Of a stretch of DNA of 64,000 nt, positions 1 through 9,514 are shown one piece after another. Below the pieces are notes generated by a model. The model searched no databases, was not told where the DNA came from, and saw nothing but the letters and a program-made list of their open reading frames with translations. A program made the translations under genes and the position numbers. The first letter of the stretch is position 1, and every line of letters starts with the position of its first letter. This stretch comes from Saccharum officinarum (lineage: Eukaryota > Streptophyta > Magnoliopsida > Poales > Poaceae), in NCBI GenBank assembly GCA_020631735.1, contig CM036201.1:78468502-78532501 (forward strand). Direction: 5' to 3'.

Positions 1-603
1 TGTGTGCAAGTGTGCAAGATATCAAGCTTCACCTAGAGAAAGTCACTTGAAAGCAACCAAGAGAATATTGAGATATCTTAAGGGCACTCATGATGTTGGA
101 TTATGATTTCCAAAGGGGTCTAATTTTGAGTTGATTGGATATTCGGACTCCGACTATGGTGGATGCAAGATTGATAGAATGAGCACAAGTGGCACTTGTC
201 AATTGCTTGGAAGGTCTCTTGTTTCATGGTCATCAAAGAAATAAAATAGTGTTGCATTATCTACCGCCGAGGCCGAATACATTAGTGTCAATAGTTGTTG
301 TGCACAATTGCTTTGGATGAAGGTCACCTTGAATGACTTTGGAATTAAATTCAAGAATGTGCCTTTGTTTTGTGATAATGAGAGTGCTATCAAGATGACT
401 CAAAATCCGGTTCAACATTCAAGAACAAAGCACATTGACATAAGGCATCACTTCATAAGAGACCATCAACAAAAGGGTGATATTAGCATTGAGAGCATTG
501 GCACCGAAGATCAACTAGCCGACATATTCACAAAGCCACTTGATGAGAAAAGATTTTACAAGTTGAAGAATGAATTGAACATACTTGACTTCTCTAACTT
601 GAA
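1..603 (+). pseudogene. Copia RNase H fragment, 3' end of a broken SIRE-type pol
   Basis: This is the last part of a Ty1/copia polyprotein: the end of the reverse transcriptase and the RNase H domain, which removes the RNA strand during reverse transcription. It aligns closely with 37393-38003 of the larger copia element in this window. Visible RNase H landmarks are the YSDSDYGG segment near 140-165, the CDNESAIK segment near 370-395, and the terminal ADIFTKPL segment near 520-540. It is broken by an in-frame stop near 104 (TGG changed to TGA) and by CAA changed to TAA at 242-244. The 5' part of the element lies outside the window. It is followed by the element's 3' non-coding tail and LTR. 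Confidence 0.9.
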
Positions 604-1628
604 ATGAATGCACCCCCACATTCTTATATGACATGCCTCTCCTTCAACATAGCAAGGTAAAGTTGTTTGGCATATCATTCAAATGATTTTAATGTATATA
701 TGATACCACTATTGCTTCTATGTTTGATTGATCTAGTGGTAGCATACGACATGTTTGTGGGCTTGCAAATCTAGTGTTGAATCTAGAAAATAAGCTCATG
801 ATGTGTAATTCAACATGCTCAAGATAACCCTTATACTTTATGAGGTGTGAAGAAGCTTGTGCTTGGATCAAACCGAATTACATATTCTAGGCAAGTGATC
901 TAGATTGAACCATAATTTGGACTCCCTCATATTGATTGACTTATCTCTAACTAAAATTGGCACCTTTTTGGTGATTGTTGACAAAGGGGAAGAGAAAAGT
1001 CACAAAGATATTGCAAAGAGAGAATAAGATATAATAAGTGGGAGAGAAAAGTCACAAAGATAGAAAAGTCACAAAGATAAAAGGTTAAGTTACAAATGGA
1101 GAAAGGGATCAATTAAAATTGAGCACACAAGTAGGGGGAGCAAGCTCATGAATTATTTGTTGTATTTGTATGTGCATTAACATGATGAATTGTTGCATTG
1201 CAAAGCTTAAATTCATATTCATGTTTGTATGGTGTATGCTAGAAATAGAACTTGAATGATGTTTTGTTAAGAGTAGCTTTACAAATGGTATCTAAACACC
1301 TTTTGCTTATAATGTTGATCTCACGGGGTACTTTAGTGTTTGTGATCTTTACAAGTGATGTATTACAAGTGGTGTCTAGCTACATCGATGCTAAGGATGG
1401 TATATAAAGGCAACTCCGATTGATATCACGCTTCAAATGTCTATTCTATATACCTTAGCATCAATTTGATAGTAGTAACTCTCCAAAATTCAAATCCATA
1501 CATATGTGCATAATTGAACCAAACTCATGGAAGCACATATGTAGGGGAGCTAATACTATCGAAATTGAAAATTGATTTCATTTCATATCTTTGTGATGGT
1601 TGTCATCAATTACCAAAAAGGGGGTGAT
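604..1628 (+). mobile_element. 3' non-coding tail of the first SIRE-type copia copy
   Basis: This is the non-coding stretch between the pol stop and the 3' LTR, matching 38004-39116 of the other copy. It lacks about 75 bases present there at about 38076-38158. It contains several copies of a GAAAAGTCACAAAGAT motif (near 990-1080) and a hairpin-forming segment at 1385-1462. It ends in a purine-rich polypurine tract (AAAAAGGGGG) at about 1615-1625, which primes plus-strand synthesis in this family. No protein-coding potential was recognised. Confidence 0.8.
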
Positions 1629-2822
1629 TAAAAGCCCAAGTTTGGTTTTGGTAATTAATGACACCAAGTTGCTAATGCCATGTGTTAAGTGTTTTGAGTT
1701 AGGCACAAGCAACACATGAGATGAAGGTGTATGTGGCAAGGAGTGGTGACCACAAGATCACAAAAAGATGGTGCATAGACATGAAATGATGATCATGGTG
1801 GAGATACATAAAATGAAGGACATGATGATCAAGTGAAAGAGAAGGATCTAAGAGCGCAAGGCAAAGGTATAACCATAGGGGGTTTTCCTTTTGCCGGTCT
1901 AAGATGAGTAGAGAAGTGATTGACCGGGTTTAGGATACATAGCCGACTATCAAGAGGGGCAATCACGGTTAGCTCGGAAATCAAGTGCCACTAAATCAAT
2001 GTCTTGAGCATATGCATTAGGATCTAGTAAAGAGCTAACATAACGCCTTGTAAAATGATTATGAAATGCTAACACACATGCACATGGTGTTTTACACTTG
2101 GTGGTGTTAGCACATTTGTGAAGGCGGTGGAATTTGAGCGGTAGAGAGGGGTTTGGGTTCCTCTCTCCCTCCCGCCGAGCTTGCGAGGCGGGATTCGGCG
2201 CCTTTTGGAGAAGTGAAACGCCTATTTTCTACTGCGCCGGAAGTCGGAAAAGAAACGGAGGCAAACGACGGTCACTGTAGTGACCGGATGCTGCACCGGA
2301 CGCGGTCACGGCTTGACCAGCGCGTCCGGTCAGTTCTTTCGGTCAGCGCGCCTAGGGTTAGTGACCAGACGCTGGTCTGGCCTAACCAGCGCGTCCGGTC
2401 AGTTCACCTGTGCGCAGAAACAAAGCGCGCGACCGGCGCGTCCGGTCAGACGTCCAGAGGGGCAGAGCGCAGCGGAGTGGTGATCGGACGCGCGGCCAGG
2501 AAGCAAGTGAACCTCGGGATAAATTCTTGTGTCATTCTCTTCCCGAGGACTTCTCTTGTGTGATTGATTGATTGGTACTTCTTATCTTTGCACGGCGGTA
2601 TAATCACTCAAAGCTCTTCTCTTGTATTACTTCTTGTTTCTAGCTTGTAGTTATTGTTGTGTTTAGTGAATAGCTTTGTTATAGACTTGTGTAGATGGCT
2701 TGCTTAATTAGTTAGAGCTAGTGCATTTACTTCGCCACCTTTCGTACTAACGTGTGGTTAAGTAATTCTTGTAGAAGTTTTAATTAGGCTATTCACCCCC
2801 TTTAGCCTATTTGGACCTTACA
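1629..2822 (+). mobile_element. SIRE-type LTR with internal deletion (3' LTR of the first copia copy)
   Basis: This LTR aligns with the complete LTRs at 30742-32670 and 39117-41024 but is about 730 bases shorter. The sequence jumps near 2500 from the ACGCGT-type repeat array to the part that corresponds to 32341 in the full LTR. The lost part holds the AACGGCT box, the TATA box and the presumed transcription start, so this LTR should not be a working promoter. The first dinucleotide is TA, not TG, and the end is CA at 2822. The copy is flanked on the right by the remainder of a MITE into which the element apparently inserted. Confidence 0.85.
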
Positions 2823-2885
2823 ACATGTATTCAAACATCCGATGTGATAGGGTGTAAAGTTTTGGTGTAGGAACTAAACAAGGCC
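2823..2885. mobile_element. 3' remnant of a MITE interrupted by the copia element
   Basis: This is the terminal part of a 'GTTTAGTT' MITE, ending in GGAACTAAACAAGGCC. The copia LTR ends exactly at its left edge, so the retrotransposon seems to have landed inside the MITE; the other half lies outside the window. Confidence 0.6.
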
Positions 2886-2907
2886 TGAAGGAGTATAATC
2901 CTAATTA

Positions 2908-3062
2908 GGGCGTGTTTAGTTCAAGGGCTGTAAATTTTTTGGGTACTGTACCATATGTGTAACTATAACAGTTAGTGTCCAATCATAAACTAATTAGGCT
3001 TAAAAGATTCGTCTTGCAGAATACATGTAAATTGTACAATTAATTATTTTTATCTATATTTA
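2908..3062. mobile_element. MITE, 5' half, 'GTTTAGTT' family
   Basis: It starts GGGCGTGTTTAGTT and carries the family's internal signature (ACTAATTAGGCTTAAAAG, then TTCGTCT). It is cut at about 3062 where the next MITE begins. Confidence 0.6.
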
Positions 3063-3352
3063 GGGTGTGTTTAGTTCCCCATTTCACCCAATTTTTTTTG
3101 GGTTTTGGTCTATTATTTTGTAAAATGGAACTAAACACCATGCATTTTTTTTGCAAAAAGGTATCCATTCTCCATTTTAGATTTTGGCCTCAAGAGGGAA
3201 AAAAAAGCCAAAAAGTCAAAATGTCCTCACCCACTCCATGAAAAATCTGGCATTTTAGATGGAACTAAACACACCTATGAAAATTTTGGCATTTTGCATT
3301 TCAGCATTATAAAATAGTTGGCATTTTGTATTTTATAGAAAACTAAACACAC
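3063..3352. mobile_element. MITE with GTGTGTTTAGTT terminal inverted repeats
   Basis: The left end GGGTGTGTTTAGTT is mirrored by AACTAAACACAC at the right. The interior is AT-rich with repeated TTTTGGCATTTT motifs and differs from the neighbouring MITEs, so it is a separate subfamily. Confidence 0.65.
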
Positions 3353-3360
3353 AGTCTTAG

Positions 3361-3590
3361 GGGGTGTTTAGTTTGAGGAGTTAAAGTTTAACAAACATTG
3401 TAGCACTTTCGTCTTATTTGACAAAAGTTTCCAATCTTAGACTAATTAGGCTTAATAGATTCGTCTCGTAAATTACTCCTAATCTGTGTCGACATGCATG
3501 CAATTAGTCTATATTTAGTACTCCATGTATTTGAGAGAACATTGATGTGATGGAAGTTAAACTTTAACAAAACGTAACCAAACAGGCCCT
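3361..3590. mobile_element. MITE, about 230 bp
   Basis: The ends GGGGTGTTTAGTTTGAGG and AACCAAACAGGCCC are related inverted repeats, and inside them AGTTAAAGTTTAAC pairs with GTTAAACTTTAAC. It carries the shared ACTAATTAGGCTTAATAG and TTCGTCTCG core. Confidence 0.65.
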
Positions 3591-3667
3591 TAATGATTCG
3601 TACATGTGTAAGTATTCGATGAAACAGGCTGTAAAGTTTTTATGTGGGAAACAGGGTCGTAAACAAA

Positions 3668-3912
3668 GGCAGTGTTTAGTTCCTTCAAAATTCCAAAAAT
3701 TTTACAAGATTCTCCGTCACATCAAATCTTTAGACGCATGCATGGAGCATTAAATGTAGGTAAAAAGAATAACTAATTGCACAGTTTGTCTGTAAATGTC
3801 GAGACGAATCTTTTGAGCCTAATTAGTCCATGATTAGATAAATTTTACCAAATAACAACGAAAAGTGCTACATGAACTTTATACACACTTTACAAGCATC
3901 TAAACACAGGCC
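3668..3912. mobile_element. MITE, about 245 bp, 'GTTTAGTT' family
   Basis: It starts GGCAGTGTTTAGTTCC and ends CATCTAAACACAGGCC. The core reads in the opposite sense to its neighbours (GAGACGAATCTTTTGAGCC, then AATTAGTCCATGATTAG). Confidence 0.7.
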
Positions 3913-4412
3913 GTGTTTACTTCACGAAAGTTGCCGGCCGAATCGGCAAAACACTGTAGCAACTTTTGTTTTTTAGTGCAAAAAATTATCCAAAAAATGA
4001 TTAATTAGACTCAAAATGTTCGTCTCGCAAAGTGCAATAAAACTGTGCAATTAGTTTTTGATTTCATCTATATTTAGTACTTCATGCATTTGCCGACATT
4101 TTGATGTGATGGAGAATCTCCTTTTTACATAGGGTGTGTTTAGATGGGTGTAAAGTGGGTGTAAAGTTCCTGTAGCACTTTTCGTTGTTATTTGGTAAAA
4201 TTTATCCAATCATGGACTAACTAGGCTCAAAAGATTCGTCTCGACATTTACAGACAAACTGTGCAATTAGTTATTTTTTACCTACATTTAATGCTCTATG
4301 CATGCGTCTAAAGATTTGATGTGACGAAAATCTTGTAAAATTTTTAGAATTTTGAGGGAACTAAACAGCCCCACAGTGAATTTTGAGGAGAATTTAGGTT
4401 CTATACAAGGCC
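3909..4412. mobile_element. MITE split by a second MITE
   Basis: It starts GGCCGTGTTTACTTC and runs to about 4131. Its last 40 bases (AGTGAATTTTGAGGAG through ACAAGGCC) resume at about 4373-4412. The break holds the complete MITE at 4132-4372. This nested arrangement lies immediately upstream of the DUF1618-type gene. Confidence 0.6.
4132..4372. mobile_element. Nested MITE, about 241 bp
   Basis: The ends GGGTGTGTTTAGATGGG and GAACTAAACAGCCCC are imperfect inverted repeats. The core AGATTCGTCTCGACATTTAC is shared with other members in the window. It sits inside the MITE at 3909-4412. Confidence 0.65.
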
Positions 4413-4929
4413 ACACCCAAATTTTCGCAATCTGCTGGATTCACCGGATCGTTTGCCCGCACAGCACGGCACACCCCACCCGAGGAGATCAGAGGGCACT
4501 TGCAAAAGCTGAAAGCTCGACGACTGGCACCCGGTCAGGCCGTCCGTCCGGTCTCCGGGACAGGCAGGCATTGGCAGAGAGAGCCCTAGCGGCCTACTAG
4601 CGCCCTAGCCCCAGCAGAGGTCTCTCTCGCCTCTTCCACCACTTGCATTCGTGCTCGCGCTCTCGTCTCGCCCGCACAAGCACAAGCAAAACCCCAACCC
4701 CGGGATTCCACCTGCACTGGCTTGCTTCCGCTGCGGCGGCCTGCAGCAGAGGCAGCGCCAAAACCCTCGCGCTCGCAGCCGCCACGGCCGCTGCCAGCGC
4801 GGCCGCGGCGCTCAATTCTCCGCCACCTCTCGCGCCGGCACCAACCAAGACGCTCCTTTTCCCCGCTCGTCGCCACAGCAGCACCACCGCGGACCCCGCC
4901 ACGCCCCCGCCCCCGCCCCCGACGACGTC

Positions 4930-7642
4930 GCCGTGGGTTATCCTCGGTAGCATCCCGCGCGTCGCCGAGATCGAGGGCGCCGACGTGTCGCTGGCGCTGG
5001 CCGCGCCCCCGCGTGTCGCGCCTGTCCATCTCCCCGCGCGTGTTCCCGGACCGCCCCACGCCGCGGAACTTCCCGTTCCTGCTCGCCGCGGACCCCTCGG
5101 GCCTGCTCCTCCTCTCCGCGATCCTCGACGCCCCGCTCACGCGCGTCGACGTCGGCCGCCCGGACGGCAAGCAGTGCTTCTATTGGCGCGACGACGACCC
5201 GCGCTACTTCGTCCTCGACGCCGCCACGGGCTCCGCGCCCCGCCTCCCGGACCCTGCCCCGAACGAGCCCGTCGAGCACCAGCCACCAGGCGCTCCTCGG
5301 CCTCCTCGCCTGCCCCGGCGGCGGCGGCCGCTACGTGGTCGCCGAGCTCCTGCCGCTTATCGGCAGCGACACGGCCACCCTCCGTTGCTACTATTCCGAC
5401 ATCGGCGAGTGGGTCGAGAAGAGCGTGCGCTACCCGCTCCCGCCGCGCCCGGTCGCGCCGCTCCGCACGCTCGCCCTCCACGGCAGGCTCTGGTGGGCCG
5501 ACTACTCCTGGGGCGTCATCACCGCCGACCCCTTCGCCGACCACCCCGTGCTCAGCTTCGTCGAGCTGCCCCGCCCCTGCGTGCTCCAGAGCAGGGAGGC
5601 CTGGGGGGTGCTCGACCAGTTCCGCTACGTTGGGGTCAGCGCCGGCAACCTGCGCTTCGTCGACACCTACCGCCGGGGAGGCGCCCCCAACAAGGTCGCC
5701 GTCTGGACCCTGCCCCACCCGTACGCCACCGAGTGGATGCTGGAGCATGAGGCCACCTTCGCCGACATCTGGGCTGACGACACGTACAAGGCCACTGGCC
5801 TCCCAAGAAGCCCCCCGTGTTCGCGCTCATCCACCCCCACAACCCCGCGGTCGTCTACTTCTTCCTCGAGGACCACCTCTTCGCCGTCGACGTGCCCCGC
5901 CCGCAAGGTCGTCGAGTGCGACCGCTACCACCTGGTGGCGCCACCGCGCGACTACGACATCGCCAACCGATTCGTCCGCACGTGGGAGCTGCCTCGTGCA
6001 GTCTCCTCAGGTATATGCCGTGCCTTGCCTCATGCCCTCATCTCACTATCTCAGCTCACTCTCATCTCTGGCTCTGCTGTTTATTAGTAGTAGTATAGAT
6101 GTTCATCTATATCGTTCTGAAAGGTGCTGCCTTTTCATCGATTGCGCTTGCCTCTGCCTGGTGCATTCACTTACTCTAGTCCATAGCTTGGTCAATATGC
6201 AGTCGCCAATCGTATAGCTGCATGGTTTCGACTTACATGTCTGCCAAATTCTCTTTCATGCTTGTGCAAGTTCATGATCTATGCTATATGTTTTGTCCAG
6301 GCAGGGATCAGTGTTGCACAATTATATGTCCACAAAGACATTGGCTTTTGACTGATTGCTTGCCTCCGCCTGCTGCATTTACTTACTACTGACATATATA
6401 CTATTTAGTTTCTAGAGTTCATGCATGGCGTGATCAGTTGTAGCTATTTCAGGTCACCACTGATACGTGCTCAAGTTCAGGATCCAAGCGACGCACATGA
6501 TAATCGTAGTACCAATTATATGCTGATTTGCTATACTTGATGTCTAATTTGGTTGGAGCGTATAAATTGGACCGGCATATTCTCTTTAAAATTGATGATT
6601 GAGATATTATGTTGATGCTTACACAAACTGAAACTAGCTATCTGTAGGATTGCTTTACTTCAGCTTTGTGCTTTATGTGCAAATAATGTTATGTTGTAGT
6701 GGTATAAATGGTCGGACCAAGTTAGTTAGATGGCCAATGCCATTTGAAGTGAAGTTATTCCTGCTCAAATTGTCGGCTTTTGATTGATCGCTTCTGCCTG
6801 CTGCTTTCACTAACAACTGACATATATACTACTGCTGATAGCTTGATCGATGCACTCACCAGCTGTAGATGTTTCATGGTTACATGTCTGCAAAATACTC
6901 TTTCATGTGCTTAAGTTCAAGATCTATGCTAATATTTCTTGGCAAGGAGTACTAAAGTGATGTGCTTGATGATCAATATCAATTATATGTCTATTTATTG
7001 CGCTGTACTTGATGATCAAGGAGTACTAATTATATGTTCGGAGTCTATAGTGCTGACATATTTTCTTTCAATAGTTGATGCTGAGATACCTGTACTCTTC
7101 CTTCACTGGTGATGTGCTATTAGATTAGTTATTACTCTTAGTGCTTACCACGAGTTGAGGCTAAGTAACTTTAGGAAGTGTGCACTTTTCGTTATGTGTT
7201 GTGGTTTTGAGTAGGTGTTTACATCTTGGTCACATAATGTTGGATTGAGTTAGGCAGCCAAAGCTTTACCTGGACTATATCCTTGGTCACAATGAGACAA
7301 GTTATTTGTAGTCTCACTGTGCTTAATCTGTATGTGAATTTTGTAATGTTTATTCTAACTTGTATCTTTTAGCATCTTAGTTATTTAGAAAACATTTCAT
7401 CTTTCTACACACATGGCTATCCAAACAATGATTGAGCTTTAAGCTTGACCCACCATAAATAATCCAGACTTGCATAATGCCTAGTGTTGTGTTCTGATAA
7501 GCATTGGTTGATTTTCCTTGAAGGACTGGCGAATTGGTCGTGCGACATCGGCTCATCTGAACCAACCGAAGCGTTGCCATCGACGAAAATGCCCGGGGAT
7601 TACCACTTGGATGGTAACATGAGGATGACATTCATAGGATGA
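4930..7642 (+). pseudogene. DUF1618-family gene, frame-broken, two exons
   Basis: The product resembles grass-specific DUF1618 proteins, whose biochemical role is unknown; some are annotated as F-box-associated. Similarity starts with SPWVILGSIPRV near 4930 and includes FPDRPTPRNFPFLL, LHGRLWWADYSWGV, RFVDTYRR and VVYFFLEDHLFAVDV. Reading it needs four frame changes: near 5007-5016, near 5281 (about 4 extra bases), at the C-run 5802-5804, and at the C-run 5895-5898. Exon 1 ends at 6010 with donor GT; exon 2 runs 7524-7642 (acceptor AG at 7522-7523) and joins in frame to give a C-terminus ending NMRMTFIG. I see no ATG between 4600 and 4930 in any frame, so a normal start is missing. Either it is a pseudogene or this GC-rich stretch carries consensus errors; two of the breaks are one-base C-run changes that cancel out. 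The neighbouring CLC and TNP genes are intact. Confidence 0.75.
6110..6990. repeat. Three diverged copies of an intronic repeat
   Basis: The intron of the DUF1618-type gene holds three imperfect direct copies of a unit of about 160 bases, near 6123-6300, 6340-6500 and 6773-6935. Shared words are TTGCCTC(T/C)GCCTG, TGCATTCACTTACT, ATGTCTGC(C/A)AAAT and CAAGTTCA. They look like old local duplications of intron sequence. No coding or RNA gene was recognised. Confidence 0.55.
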
Positions 7643-8143
7643 GCTCAGGATGGGAGGAAGCGGTTGCAGCTGTTTAATTTCCTACTAGGTTAACTCATTT
7701 CCACACACACATACATGGTTTCAGTTTGCTCTTTCTAACCCTCCCACATTATGCAAGGCAGGCGTTTACTAATGCGACTTTGTTTTGCCAAAATTTCCTT
7801 TTGATCCAGGTTTAGCTAGCAGCACTGGTCTCAAGCTGGTAACATGTTTTGGGTGGGATATGGCAAGCTCTGCGCTGGTGACATGCTTTGGGGGTCTGGC
7901 TGCACGTTCATTTGGCAGCTCCATTTCTGTCCATGGCATGCTGTTGGAACACTACTTGTGCTATTTAGCTGAATGTTATGATCGATCCTGGCCCTTCTCT
8001 GATGGAACGTTACTTGATCATCAGGTGTGACTTGGATCATGCTTGATTCTGGTGACTTTCAGCTGCAATGTGATTCTCTGATATATTGTCTTGGGTGACT
8101 GATTATATATTGTGCCTTACATTTGGTGTTCCATGTTTTTTTT

Positions 8144-8167
8144 GGGGGGGGGGGGGGGGGGGGGGGG
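8144..8167. repeat. Poly-G run of 24 bases
   Basis: There is an uninterrupted run of 24 G after eight T, in the presumed 3' flank of the DUF1618-type gene. Such runs are length-unstable and hard to sequence, so the exact length is doubtful. Confidence 0.95.
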
Positions 8168-9514
8168 TTGGCGTGGTTATTGGTTCCTTATTTTCGTACT
8201 CCTTTCTATTTCCTGGTGTTACACTTGGACCATCTTTGATTTGTTAGACTTCAGGTAAGTGATATCCATTTCTTGGCGTTACACTTGATGCGCAAATCTT
8301 AGTGACTCCGTAGGGAGTTCGGGAGTCCTGCATGATCCAATCCACAGTTTCGTAATTTTTTTGATCATTCAGTCATAGTAATGAGTAAGTAGGGGTCAGC
8401 AACACTAGCAGCTTAAGATAATTGCATCCAGATATGAGATATCTTAATCTGCCTGTGGTTTGGCATCTCAGCATCTCAAAATGATCAGCTTCCAGCGTGC
8501 CTGTTGTTTTGGCCTTAGATTTTATGGGATTTTTTTTATGAGATTACTCGTTCTACCAGCTTGTAACAAAGCCAGTAGGAGCAGAGATGCACGCAGTTTT
8601 GTCCTTGAACCGGCAATTAGATTTAGTTTTGCAGGTTACCTACATACAAAATAAAACCTATTTGTGGATTTGTGAAACCCACTTGCATCCTGAGTAGGAG
8701 CTAGGACTTCTAGCGTGTATGTAGCACTACAAAAATACATGCATGAAACCGATTTGTGGATTTGTGGATAAACCTACTTGCATCCCTGAGTAGGAGCTAA
8801 GGACTAATAGCGTGTGAATATAGCGCTACAAAAATACATGCAAGAGTACATGATAAAGCATATTAAAAACTCCATACGTTTTCTTTACAAGTCGTGTTTT
8901 CATTTCACCAACATAAAACTTTGGCCAGCAATTACTCTATTAAAACTAGTACTTTATTTATATGACAGAAAATTATAACTATAGGCAGTTATGAATAAGG
9001 CTTTAATAATAATAATTACACGCCACAAATATGTATTACTCCAATTTTAAGTATATTATTATAGTAGAACAAATAAATTACTTTATTTTGAACTAATAAT
9101 TAAGATTTCCAAATCCCATTTGTTTTGATCGATGGGAGTAATAACAAAGTAAGTATGATCAAATGCTTGTAAAGAAAAACAATAAGCCTCGTAATTTTTC
9201 TCTTCCAACAACCATAATTTGAGTAGCAACCTCTTGCGCTGAACAAGGGCGGCCAAAATTGGGTTTATGTACAATACCGTGTCCGAACTTCAGCACTCCA
9301 CAACGAAATATGAGAACAGCAGACCACACATCATCTCTCATATATGGATCACCTCTTAAACCTCTTTGCATATCTTGGTAAGACTCAAGGCTTTACAGTT
9401 GACGAGGGGGCTCTTTGACAGATGCGTTCTAAGTTAACCCTAGTTTTGTCGGAATGTCACTATATATTTCGTATCTTCGCTACAAGGCACGAACAAAACT
9501 TCAGTTCCACATAT
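8168..9514. other. Intergenic stretch between convergent genes
   Basis: This lies between the 3' ends of the DUF1618-type gene (+) and the CLC gene (-). It is AT-rich, holds a tandem duplication at 8650-8850, and shows no gene. The lower part probably includes the 3' untranslated region of the CLC gene; a minus-strand AATAAA-like signal occurs near 9083. Confidence 0.6.
8650..8850. repeat. Tandem duplication, about 100-bp unit, two copies
   Basis: Two adjacent diverged copies share ATTTGTGGATTTGTG, ACTTGCATCC, TGAGTAGGAGCTA and CTACAAAAATACATGCA. The function is unknown. Confidence 0.7.

Noticed and set aside
4586..5748. Long minus-strand and alternate-frame open frames over the DUF1618 exon
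   Set aside because: They are Arg/Pro/Gly-rich translations of GC-rich coding sequence in wrong frames, with no recognisable domains.
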